NCBI GenBank assembly: GCA_945868555.1
Contig: CAMBMC010000041.1
Location: 1 to 12,799 of the forward strand
Direction of reading: 5' to 3'
DNA length: 12,799 nt
From: Chitinophaga pinensis
Lineage (GTDB): Bacteria; Bacteroidota; Bacteroidia; Flavobacteriales_D; Crocinitomicaceae
Position numbers and translations under genes: made by a program. Numbering within the stretch: the stretch's first letter is position 1; every line of letters starts with the position of its first letter. The notes below the pieces were generated by a model. It ran no database searches. It had not been told where the DNA came from and saw only the letters and a list, made by a program, of their open reading frames with translations. Positions 6,518-12,799 of this stretch are shown here, one piece after another.

Positions 6518-8755
6518 CTATAAGCCTTCGCCCAACACACGAATGGCAATTGGACTTGCATAACCTTTGAAATAAATATACACTGGTGTGGAGAAGAGAC
6601 CTTTAGGAATTTGTTCGGCAGATGTGAATTGAATGTTAGTTTCTGTAAAGGCTTTAATCTCATCTTCCATGGTCACTTGAACGATGTTTCCGTTGAAGTC
6701 AATTCGATCCAGTTCCAATGGTTGATCGCTCTTGTTTTTGAACACGATATTTTTTACCCATGTAACTCCCTGTGCGACTGAACCTAGATCCACAGATGTA
6801 GGTGAAATTTCAGTATAAAATGCTAAACTGTCCTTTTGGATGGATTCAACACTCTGGATTTCTATCTTTCGCTCGATCGCAGCAGCTCTTGAGTAAACGG
6901 AGTTGCGCTGGTCGTTGACGTTGTCGCTGGTCAATTGATTGGCGGTGTATTCTCCAAAAGGAACTTGCACAAAGATGACAAAACCTCCATTCTCCGCTGT
7001 TCCATCCAAATAAGGAACAAAAACACCATTTTCGAAGTTGCGTAAATAATTCATAAAGGAGGAAATTCTTCGCTTCGTCAAATTGACATTGTAGGCAGTT
7101 TTGTGCAATGGACTCGCAAAACCTTGAACAGTGACTTTAATGCGTGCACCTTTTTTCAATTCTTCCAGCAATAAATCTCTGAACAAATAAAGGTCTTTCA
7201 CACCTTGATCGACAAATTCGATGAAAAAACTTTCGATGTCCTCGCGTGCATCCTCCGCTTTTACTCCACTCAATCCATTGGCATATTCTTTTTGATATTC
7301 AGGCAGTAACTTCCGGTAGTCTTCGTAACTCGCAAGATAGTTCACTTTTGTAATGGTGTCTTGCGTTTTAGGATCTGGACAATCGTTATGAAAGAAAAGT
7401 GTGACAGGTAAGCGCTTATTCAAATCTGCTAAAGTCTCTTTGGGTGTTGGAGGAACAATAAGCACAGGGGGTGCCGCTGAAAAGATATCGCTGCAGCAGG
7501 TTGGGTTTTTACTGTAAAGGACCCCAAGACGATTGCTTGAAAAATAACTGGTATCCCCAGATTTAAAATAATAGAGATCATTCGCAGGACTATTGATCGG
7601 GATTCCAACATTTTTTGGTTCACTAAACTGCGTGTTGTAGGGAACGGAAAAAACATCATATCCACCAAAACCGTCGTGCCAAGACGACGAGAAATAAAGT
7701 GTATTCGTTCGTTGATCCCACCAAGGTGACAATTCGTTGTCGACTGAATTTATCGTTTTAATGGCGCGTGGTTTGGCGTACTCATTCCCGTTTTTTATCG
7801 CCGAAAACCAAATATCCATGCCGCCTTCACCCCCTTCTCGGTTCGAAGAGTAAAACAAGACTTCTTGACCATCCATCATTCCTATTGCAGGCATTGAGGT
7901 GTTGCTTCCACCCACATTGATGAGTTCTCCCAAGGAATCTGGAGCTGTCCATTTGCCATTTTCAAAGCGCGAAACCATGATTTTACAGCTGTAATTGAAT
8001 CCTTCGTCGGTGCACAAGCTGAAATAAAATCGTTTTCCATCTATTGAAAAGGCACCATTCCCTGTGCTGAATCCAGTAAAAAACAAATCATCAATGCGCT
8101 GAGATTGACTCACAGAACCTGAATCAAGTGTTGACTGATATAGCCGTGTTTTATAACTCTTGGTATAGACCTCTTCACCTGAACCAATGGAATCTGCCCG
8201 CAGTGAGGAGAATATAAAAGATCCTCCTGAAATCGTATGTCCAAACTCAGAATTGGGTGTGTTGACAGTTTCTGGTAAGCGCGAAAACACGAGGTTCGCG
8301 GTGTCCTTAAGGGCTGATTTTGCCCATAGGCACGATTCCATCTCGCGTTTTGCTTTCAGGTAGGGGTATTCTTTTTTTTCCTTGGCAAACTTTTTCTTTG
8401 CTTTTTTGAATGTTTCCAAAGCTGAGTCGTACTTGCCATTGCACTTTTGCATCAGTCCAAGGTAAATCAATGACATAGGATAGAGCATCGCCTCTTCGCG
8501 ATCATATACTTTTTCGTAGTAAAATTCGGCTTTTCGGTAATCTTTAAATGCCCGCAATGCTTCTGCGTAATTCCACAAGGTTTCAACGGAATTGGAATCA
8601 AGTTCCATAGCCATTTCATACAACTCAACGGAATAATAATAATCTCCATTGCGGTATTTATCCTCTGCGGCTTTTAAATATTGCGCGAGTCTTGACTGCG
8701 CTGAAATCCCAAAGGATGCGCATACAAAAACCAGTATTAAATGAAATCTGGACAT
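6518..8755 (-). CDS. TPR-PD40-OmpA-like protein with C-terminal ASH/DUF1573-like domain (PorE-type architecture)
   Basis: This 745-residue exported protein pairs with the PorP-like gene, as PorE-type proteins do in Bacteroidota. Its order is: signal peptide 1-19 (ISA before QSR), TPR-like helices about 22-145, PD40/WD40-like beta-propeller blades about 155-425 (repeated YFSS, FYSSNREGG and YDVFSVP), a linker, then an OmpA-C-like domain about 447-635. In the OmpA domain, GFASP (545-549) and NVNLTKRRISS (556-566) replace the classical GHTD...NxxLSxxRA. Residues about 650-745 form an immunoglobulin-like ASH/DUF1573 module (LGSVAQGVTWVKNIVFKNKSDQPLEL). There is no lipobox Cys, whereas PorE itself is a lipoprotein. 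It overlaps the PorP gene by 19 bp. The likely role is a periplasmic partner holding the PorP barrel to peptidoglycan or to a complex; whether this one serves secretion is not shown. Confidence 0.82.
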   Translation of the reverse strand: MSRFHLILVFVCASFGISAQSRLAQYLKAAEDKYRNGDYYYSVELYEMAMELDSNSVETLWNYAEALRAFKDYRKAEFYYEKVYDREEAMLYPMSLIYLGLMQKCNGKYDSALETFKKAKKKFAKEKKEYPYLKAKREMESCLWAKSALKDTANLVFSRLPETVNTPNSEFGHTISGGSFIFSSLRADSIGSGEEVYTKSYKTRLYQSTLDSGSVSQSQRIDDLFFTGFSTGNGAFSIDGKRFYFSLCTDEGFNYSCKIMVSRFENGKWTAPDSLGELINVGGSNTSMPAIGMMDGQEVLFYSSNREGGEGGMDIWFSAIKNGNEYAKPRAIKTINSVDNELSPWWDQRTNTLYFSSSWHDGFGGYDVFSVPYNTQFSEPKNVGIPINSPANDLYYFKSGDTSYFSSNRLGVLYSKNPTCCSDIFSAAPPVLIVPPTPKETLADLNKRLPVTLFFHNDCPDPKTQDTITKVNYLASYEDYRKLLPEYQKEYANGLSGVKAEDAREDIESFFIEFVDQGVKDLYLFRDLLLEELKKGARIKVTVQGFASPLHKTAYNVNLTKRRISSFMNYLRNFENGVFVPYLDGTAENGGFVIFVQVPFGEYTANQLTSDNVNDQRNSVYSRAAAIERKIEIQSVESIQKDSLAFYTEISPTSVDLGSVAQGVTWVKNIVFKNKSDQPLELDRIDFNGNIVQVTMEDEIKAFTETNIQFTSAEQIPKGLFSTPVYIYFKGYASPIAIRVLGEGL

Positions 8756-9744
8756 ACGCGGTGTTGCATCTTTTTGGGTTTAAATCGGCTCAGGATATAA
8801 CGTGTTGCAATTTCAAATCCGCCACGCATGTTGCTGGCTGGAACCAATTTTGAAAAGTTAATGTCGTAACTCAATCCAACAAACCAACTTTGGTAATCCA
8901 TGCCCACACTGACATAGGCAGCATCTGCTGTTCGGTACCAGATTCCAGCATATATGGCCTTGTAGTCGCCTCGCTTGTTGATTAATGTGTATTTCAGTGA
9001 AGACCCAGCGACGAATTCTCGGTATTTCCCTTGAACGGATAGATTGAACGAAGGAATCAAATCCCAATCGGAATCGATGGCGTAAATGCCTTTGACGAAT
9101 AGGTTGTAGCGAATGTCGCGAGGAATGACGGACGTGTAGAATCCTTGATTTGGTCGGTTTAAATTAAATGCACCAAATCCCGCTGTAATTTTTTCGCGTT
9201 TATTGATCAAGTACTCATATATAACACCCGCACCAACTGAGAGATTTGTTTTTCTGTCGGTTTGAAACAACTCATTCGTAGGAAGATTCGGGTCGAATTG
9301 TATTCCATTGAATTGGTTGTCAAAATAAAGCTGATTCCAATTGATTTGTCGATGATTCATCCCAAAATTCATGCCCCCACGAAGGATGTGGCTTGAATCG
9401 GATGTCAGTTTGAGTAGATAAGAAATGTTTGCTTGAAGCTCGGTGGTCTGCAATTTACCATCGCCCACGGCATCGTGAAAAAAGAGGAGGCCGACACCAA
9501 GATTTCGATAGTTTGGCAGGTGCATGTCTGCCGACAAAGAAAGGGTACTGAAGGGAACGGTGACACTTCTCCATTGATTGCGGTAATTCCCCACGAAGCG
9601 ATAATCCCCGTCAAAATGACCTGCATGACCTGGGTTTTGAAACATGGGGATATCATTGAACTGCGACCAATGGATGTCTTGAGCCAGTGAAATGCTGAAT
9701 TTCATCAGTACAATCAATCCAATAAGTAGAATTCTTTGAATCAT
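8737..9744 (-). CDS. PorP/SprF-family outer-membrane protein
   Basis: PorP/SprF proteins are outer-membrane beta-barrels of the type IX secretion and gliding systems, and many paralogues sit beside an OmpA-domain gene. This 335-residue product has a signal peptide (residues 1-21, SLA before QDIH) and then the family's opening, QDIHWSQFNDIPMFQNPGHAGHFDGDYRFVGNYRNQW shown here only in part: HWSQF, NPGHAG and RNQW are the key pieces. Glycine- and aromatic-rich amphipathic strands follow, with GVGLLFF, FGMNHRQ and VGMDYQSWFVGLSYD. It is the first gene of the five-gene minus-strand block and overlaps the next gene by 19 bp, so the two are very likely co-translated. No strong promoter was found upstream. 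It is probably an accessory paralogue rather than the core T9SS PorP, since the other core genes are not here. Confidence 0.88.
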   Translation of the reverse strand: MIQRILLIGLIVLMKFSISLAQDIHWSQFNDIPMFQNPGHAGHFDGDYRFVGNYRNQWRSVTVPFSTLSLSADMHLPNYRNLGVGLLFFHDAVGDGKLQTTELQANISYLLKLTSDSSHILRGGMNFGMNHRQINWNQLYFDNQFNGIQFDPNLPTNELFQTDRKTNLSVGAGVIYEYLINKREKITAGFGAFNLNRPNQGFYTSVIPRDIRYNLFVKGIYAIDSDWDLIPSFNLSVQGKYREFVAGSSLKYTLINKRGDYKAIYAGIWYRTADAAYVSVGMDYQSWFVGLSYDINFSKLVPASNMRGGFEIATRYILSRFKPKKMQHRVCPDFI

Positions 9745-9813
9745 TCCATTGTCAAGTGAACTTAAAACTAATGAAATTCTTTGAAAGTAGGACGAATCGC
9801 TGCGCGAATAGGG

Positions 9814-9847
9814 ATTTGATCCCTTCGGGAATTTGCTCCCTTCGGGT
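9814..9847. repeat. Two tandem 17-bp units with CCCTTCGGG hairpins
   Basis: Unit 1 (9814-9830) is ATTTGATCCCTTCGGGA and unit 2 (9831-9847) is ATTTGCTCCCTTCGGGT, differing at two positions. Each holds the palindrome CCC-TTC-GGG. Unit 1 is also embedded in a second hairpin, GGGAT-TTG-ATCCC (9811-9823), and only one of the two can form at a time. The region is the 227-bp gap between the PorP-like gene and the small membrane-protein gene. Confidence 0.75.
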
Positions 9848-9856
9848 AAGGGAAAA

Positions 9857-9877
9857 TTACAAGTTACGAATTACGAA
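9857..9877. repeat. Heptamer tandem repeat TTACGAA, three copies
   Basis: TTACAAG, TTACGAA and TTACGAA follow one another directly (9857-9863, 9864-9870, 9871-9877), the first with two changes. Similar runs of ATTACGA are common in Bacteroidota intergenic DNA as I recall, so this is probably a slippage-prone spacer element with no coding role. Confidence 0.7.
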
Positions 9878-9907
9878 TTTCGGAGAAAGATTAAGTCTTT
9901 AAGCGAA

Positions 9908-9931
9908 GCGGTCTTTTCTCTTTAAGTCCGC
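9908..9931 (-). terminator. Imperfect hairpin, possible weak terminator for the sigma-factor operon
   Basis: Read on the minus strand, GCGGACTT pairs with AAGACCGC around an 8-nt loop, with one A-A mismatch. It lies 41 bp after the stop of the small membrane-protein gene. It lacks a proper U-tract, so termination is uncertain. A second small hairpin (AAAGA / TCTTT, 9886-9900) lies just beyond it. Confidence 0.35.
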
Positions 9932-9971
9932 AAAAGGGGATGGTCTTTTGTCTAAACTTGAGATATTATTT

Positions 9972-10178
9972 TTATCCTTCAAAAAAGAGTAACAACGCAA
10001 TCACACCAATCAATACCATCAGGAGGTACAATTTTGGGTCGCGATAAATGGGTTTTTTGCCGCGCTTTGTCAGTCGTTCGTAATCGTGGTACAATTTGCT
10101 GAAATTTTGATTGCGTTGAATTTGTTCCAGCGATGGCTCTATCGGCCTGTCATCTTGCTTAATGCTGAATTTTCTCAT
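9972..10178 (-). CDS. Small tail-anchored membrane protein, possible partner of the ECF sigma factor
   Basis: The product is 68 residues: a charged, soluble N-terminal part (about residues 1-48, with RPIEPSLEQIQRNQ and LTKRGKKPIYRDP) and one C-terminal hydrophobic span (YLLMVLIGVIALLLFF) ending two residues before the stop. I chose the ATG ending at 10178 because it overlaps the sigma-factor stop as ATGA, a classic coupled-translation arrangement; an ATG at 10193 would add five residues. The basic residues before the span predict the N-terminus in the cytoplasm. Genes directly after ECF sigma factors often encode anti-sigma factors, but this one is much shorter than a typical anti-sigma factor and lacks any zinc-binding HxxxCxxC motif. 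I do not recognise its family; the anti-sigma idea rests on position only. Confidence 0.72.
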   Translation of the reverse strand: MRKFSIKQDDRPIEPSLEQIQRNQNFSKLYHDYERLTKRGKKPIYRDPKLYLLMVLIGVIALLLFFEG

Positions 10179-10744
10179 AGCGATGCGGTCCATTTATTTT
10201 TAAGCTTTTCAAGAATGCGATAAACGCGCATTTTTGCATTTGCCTCTGTGATATTGTAAATTTCTGAAATTTCTTTGAAACTCATTTCTTGGAAAAAACG
10301 AAGTTCAATCAAATCCAAATGTTCTTGTTCCATTTCATTCAATAGCCCAACCAATTTTTCTTGGTCTTCTTGAGTCATGTATCCCAGGAGATTTCCTTCG
10401 GTACACAGATCCTTCATTCTCCAGTCTTCAATCTCAACGGTATACCCATTTTTTTGAGCCCTGAAAAACATAGACACTTCATTCTGCGCAATGCGAAACA
10501 ACCAACTTGAAAAAGGCAATCCTCGGTCTTCATATTTAGCGATGTTGGCCATTGCCTTGATGAAGGTTTGTTGTGTAAGGTCGTTGGCCACTTCCTCGTT
10601 ACCGCCTAAGCGCTTAAAAACGAAACGGTAGATGCGCTTGAAGTAATTGCCATACAATTCACCAAAGTATTTCTGATCTTTCTTCGCCAGTTCGATAATC
10701 TCTGGCTCAGTTAGCTGCTTGATATGTTTCCGTTGCAAGTTCAA
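10175..10744 (-). CDS. ECF-type (sigma-70 family) RNA polymerase sigma factor
   Basis: The 189-residue length and two-domain layout fit group 4 sigma factors, which direct RNA polymerase to specific promoters in response to signals. Region 2 spans about residues 24-95, with EEVANDLTQQTFIKAM (50-65, the region 2.2 core contact) and PFSSWLFRIAQNEV. A linker follows, and region 4 is at about 130-185 with helix-turn-helix MSFKEISEIYNITEANAKMRVYRILEKL shown here only by its start and end: SFKEIS and RVYRILEKL. The start is unusual: no ATG exists between the in-frame TAA at 10748-10750 and Met residue 65. The TTG ending at 10744 is the first candidate, with another TTG at 10738. The gene overlaps the following small membrane-protein gene by ATGA. 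The ECF subgroup is not clear. Confidence 0.9.
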   Translation of the reverse strand: MNLQRKHIKQLTEPEIIELAKKDQKYFGELYGNYFKRIYRFVFKRLGGNEEVANDLTQQTFIKAMANIAKYEDRGLPFSSWLFRIAQNEVSMFFRAQKNGYTVEIEDWRMKDLCTEGNLLGYMTQEDQEKLVGLLNEMEQEHLDLIELRFFQEMSFKEISEIYNITEANAKMRVYRILEKLKNKWTASL

Positions 10745-10824
10745 TACTTAGGTTTTGGTCTTTAAATGGGAAGTTTTAAAAAAGTAACACAAAAATCGCT
10801 GTCTATGACAATCATGACATTTCA

Positions 10825-11235
10825 TCAGTACGGTCCAACTAAAATTACAAGTAACCAATATTTAAACATTCCATCAATCGTAGCTACACAATCCGAATAG
10901 CTTGTAGAATTTCCTTGATAAATCTTGTTGTTATCGAAGGTGAAAATACAATCCGAAAAGCTCGTCGAATTTCCACGATAAACTTTGTTTCCACTGATCG
11001 TATAGATACAGTCTGAATAGCTTGTAGAATTGCCTTGATATATTTTTTCACCACTAATGGTAAACAAACAATCGGAGTAGCTGGTGGAATTTCCGGAGTA
11101 AACCTTGTAGCCATCAATTGTATACAAACAATCCGAGTAGCTTGTTGAATTTCCGCGGTAGATTTTATTACCATCTGCGGTGAATTGACAATCTGAATAA
11201 CTTGTCGAGTTTCTACTGTAAATTTTTTGAATCAC
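10825..11235 (-). CDS. Repeat protein with six GNSTSYSDC units
   Basis: The 136-residue product consists of a six-residue lead (MIQKIY), six 20-residue repeats and a short hydrophobic tail (FKYWLLVILVGPY). Each repeat carries GNSTSYSDC, with Phe for Tyr in repeat 5, Arg for the leading Gly in repeat 1, and a Cys at the same place in every unit. There is no signal peptide, so a cytoplasmic place is most likely. The start is a GTG ending at 11235: the frame stays open upstream to a TAA at 11278-11280, with no ATG in between, and AAAGGA precedes it by 3 nt. Repeat length and the alternation of small, polar and aromatic residues suggest a beta-solenoid or beta-roll with one coil per repeat, but this is inference. 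Spacing to the sdr gene upstream is 47 bp, so they may share a transcript. I recall uncharacterised proteins with similar repeats but know no function. Confidence 0.75.
   Translation of the reverse strand: MIQKIYSRNSTSYSDCQFTADGNKIYRGNSTSYSDCLYTIDGYKVYSGNSTSYSDCLFTISGEKIYQGNSTSYSDCIYTISGNKVYRGNSTSFSDCIFTFDNNKIYQGNSTSYSDCVATIDGMFKYWLLVILVGPY
10855..11214 (-). repeat. Six in-phase 60-bp coding repeats
   Basis: Six consecutive 60-bp units encode 20-residue repeats of the form [GR]NST-S-[YF]-SDC followed by xxTxxGxKIY. They carry many third-position differences (for example AGCTTGT, AGCTCGT and AACTTGT at the same site). The last unit is degenerate after residue 122. The repeat is exactly codon-phased, so the DNA repetition follows the protein. 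Confidence 0.92.
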
Positions 11236-11282
11236 AGTTCCTTTGTATTTGGTTAATAATCTGTTGTATAAATATAATTATT

Positions 11283-11972
11283 TTAAGGCGTGCTCAATGA
11301 AACAGGAATAATCTTTCCATTGATCCATTGGTCTCCTGTCAGCGCAAAATTAGCGATAAATTCAGCCATCTTTTCAGCACTTACTGGGGCTTGATATCCT
11401 GGAAACGCTTCTTCCAACATTTCAGTCTGTGCTGCGCCCAAGCACAGGCAATTCATTTTTATCTTACTATCCTTAAACTCTTCAGCAAATAATTCTGTAA
11501 AACTACACAAGGCCGCTTTTGACGTGGAGTAGGCGCTTAAGCCAGCAAACTTCATGCTTCCTTGGAATCCTCCCATTGAACTGATATTCACGATATGTCC
11601 ACCACCAAGCATTTGAGGGACTGCGGCTTGTACGGTTTCCATCACACCAATCACATTCACTTGGTAGCATTCCGTCAAATCGCGATGTGTAATTTCTGGA
11701 AATGGCTTGTTTACCAACTTCCCTGCATTGTTGATCAAGATATCGATGCTTCCTATGCCTTCAAAAATGGTTTTCGCCTCACTTTGCACATTGTGAAGTA
11801 AATCAAATGGAAAGGCAACTACATTGCTGTAGCCCTGAAAATTATCCTCCATTTTTTCAAGGTCACGGGATAAAGCAATCACTCGGTTTTCTGGGTTTGC
11901 GGCAAAAATCTCAACAAGTGCCTTTCCAATCCCACGGCTTGCGCCAACGACAACAATGGTTTTTTTACTCAT
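11283..11972 (-). CDS. Short-chain dehydrogenase/reductase (SDR), NAD(P)-dependent
   Basis: Classical SDR enzymes oxidise or reduce hydroxyl/carbonyl groups with NAD(P). The 229-residue product is a single Rossmann domain of usual length: cofactor loop GASRGIG (residues 10-16), NNAG (81-84), Asn106, catalytic Ser at 131/132 in NISS, and Tyr148/Lys152 in YSTSK. The Arg in GASRGIG, with Ser35-Arg36 after the second strand, hints at NADP(H), though this is only a tendency. The start overlaps the stop of the reductase gene upstream by 8 bp, so translation is probably coupled. The substrate cannot be deduced; the partner reductase, which hands electrons on, does not by itself name a pathway. Confidence 0.93.
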   Translation of the reverse strand: MSKKTIVVVGASRGIGKALVEIFAANPENRVIALSRDLEKMEDNFQGYSNVVAFPFDLLHNVQSEAKTIFEGIGSIDILINNAGKLVNKPFPEITHRDLTECYQVNVIGVMETVQAAVPQMLGGGHIVNISSMGGFQGSMKFAGLSAYSTSKAALCSFTELFAEEFKDSKIKMNCLCLGAAQTEMLEEAFPGYQAPVSAEKMAEFIANFALTGDQWINGKIIPVSLSTP

Positions 11973-12799
11973 CGAAAGAGATGGTTAGTTCTTCACTTGT
12001 TGGGTGCGATTGGCAGGTTAAAATGTACCCCTTCGCCACTTCTTGATCGGTCAAGGCGTAATTCAAATCCATTTTAACTGAACCTTTAACCACCTTCGCT
12101 TTGCAAGAACAACACACACCACCTTTGCAAGAATAAGGGGCATCAATCCCTGCATTTTCACTGGCCTCTAGGAGTGATTTCCCATTGGTGTTTAAGGTGA
12201 AATTGGCCACTTCTCCGTCAAGTATAACTTTTACTTTGCTGTCGCCAGAATAATTGGCTTGAACTTGAACACTTTCCTGAACCATCAGCACAGGTGTAGT
12301 GAACAATTCAAAACGTATTTTTGTGGCATTCACGCCGAAAAACTCCAAAGTTTCTTTTACCTCCATGATCATTTGCTCGGGCCCACAAATAAAGAAGGCA
12401 TCTGATTTGAGCATGTCCAAGTCCTGCTTGATCAATGTGGTAATTAGTGCTTTATCAATACGTCCCGAAAGAAATCCTTCTTTCGTTTCACCACTCAAGG
12501 CATAGTGCCTTTTAACGGCATGTAAACCGTCAAGCTCCGACTTAAAAAGAATATCTGCTTCTGTTCTATTGCCATAAAATAACTCAACCTTGCCGCCGGT
12601 AGATTGAAGGTGTTTGGCAATGGACATTATTGGTGTAATCCCACTTCCAGCAGCAATGGCCACAACATTTTTCTCTGTTGAATTTAAAGTGAAATTCCCC
12701 TGCGGTTCACTGACTTGAATCTCATCACCAACCTTTAAATCGCGGTTCAACCAAACGGAAATTGTACCATTGGAAACCTCTTTCACTGCAATTGCCAGA
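11965..12799 (-). CDS. FNR-type flavin reductase with C-terminal 2Fe-2S ferredoxin domain (PaaE/HmpX-like, partial)
   Basis: The gene runs off the right edge; the GTG ending at 12786 is internal, because codons before it read LAIAV, the middle of the FAD-binding domain (LxIAVK motif). Visible parts: end of the FAD domain, NAD(P)-binding domain with AAGSGITPIMS and FICGPEQM, then a plant-type ferredoxin domain with CKGGVCCSC (Cys-x4-Cys-x2-Cys) and the fourth Cys in ILTCQS. The protein moves electrons from NAD(P)H through FAD to the 2Fe-2S cluster and on to an oxygenase or other partner, in the cytoplasm. The PaaE similarity does not prove phenylacetate use, since no other paa gene is visible. 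It overlaps the SDR gene downstream by 8 bp. Confidence 0.92.
   Translation of the reverse strand, partial: LAIAVKEVSNGTISVWLNRDLKVGDEIQVSEPQGNFTLNSTEKNVVAIAAGSGITPIMSIAKHLQSTGGKVELFYGNRTEADILFKSELDGLHAVKRHYALSGETKEGFLSGRIDKALITTLIKQDLDMLKSDAFFICGPEQMIMEVKETLEFFGVNATKIRFELFTTPVLMVQESVQVQANYSGDSKVKVILDGEVANFTLNTNGKSLLEASENAGIDAPYSCKGGVCCSCKAKVVKGSVKMDLNYALTDQEVAKGYILTCQSHPTSEELTISFDE

Noticed and set aside
6466..6663. Upstream extension of acyltransferase A
   Set aside because: It overlaps the OmpA-protein gene's 3' end and shows no hydrophobic or family motif; the motif-bearing N-terminus starts at 6465.
9763..9789. Promoter for the PorP-like gene (TAGTTTTA and TACTTTCA on the minus strand)
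   Set aside because: Both miss the final G of TAnnTTTG and neither has a TTTG at the right distance.
10884..11174. 96-residue reading frame in another minus-strand frame of the repeat gene
   Set aside because: It is a shadow created by the 60-bp periodicity; the frame with the GNSTSYSDC units is the one whose codon differences are mostly synonymous.
10855..11214. CRISPR-like array
   Set aside because: Units are contiguous, 60 bp long, with no unique spacers, and are codon-phased.
12784..12786. GTG as start of the reductase
   Set aside because: The codons before it (LAIAV) continue the FAD-domain motif, so the gene enters from outside the window.

Overview
The window is a piece of a Bacteroidota chromosome, probably from the order Flavobacteriales. 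The evidence is a pair of type IX secretion (T9SS)-type outer-membrane protein genes, a PorP/SprF gene followed by a TPR-PD40-OmpA gene, a possible TTTG-N20-TAnnTTTG promoter (the Bacteroidota sigma-A consensus), short spacers without clear Shine-Dalgarno sequences, and moderate AT-richness. A Crocinitomicaceae/Fluviicola-like source is a guess. I see no rRNA, tRNA, CRISPR array or insertion sequence.

Layout. Left end, plus strand (1-1987): the C-terminal part of a large secreted or surface protein, then a PorV/PorQ-family outer-membrane beta-barrel, closed by a strong intrinsic terminator. Next, plus strand (2073-2952): greA and a HIT-family gene, tightly coupled. This meets a five-gene minus-strand block (9744 down to 2936) with all spacings short or overlapping: PorP/SprF-like barrel, TPR-PD40-OmpA protein with a C-terminal ASH/DUF1573-like domain, membrane acyltransferase A, exported SGNH hydrolase with a PKD domain, and membrane acyltransferase B (paralogue of A). 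A 227-bp gap rich in small repeats and hairpins (9745-9971) separates it from a second minus-strand group: an ECF sigma factor gene overlapping by ATGA a gene for a 68-residue tail-anchored protein. Upstream of these lie a repeat protein built of six 20-residue GNSTSYSDC units, an SDR oxidoreductase, and an FNR/ferredoxin-type reductase (PaaE-like) that runs off the right edge.

How the genes may work together. The most interesting unit is the five-gene block. A PorP/OmpA-type pair normally belongs to T9SS or gliding machinery. Here it is joined to two integral-membrane acyltransferases that flank an exported SGNH esterase/transferase candidate. This arrangement suggests acylation of an envelope or exported glycan linked to an outer-membrane complex. 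That function is inference from context; the domain assignments rest on visible motifs. Three of the plus-strand genes are housekeeping or well-known families. The repeat protein and the small protein behind the sigma factor are the least explained genes.
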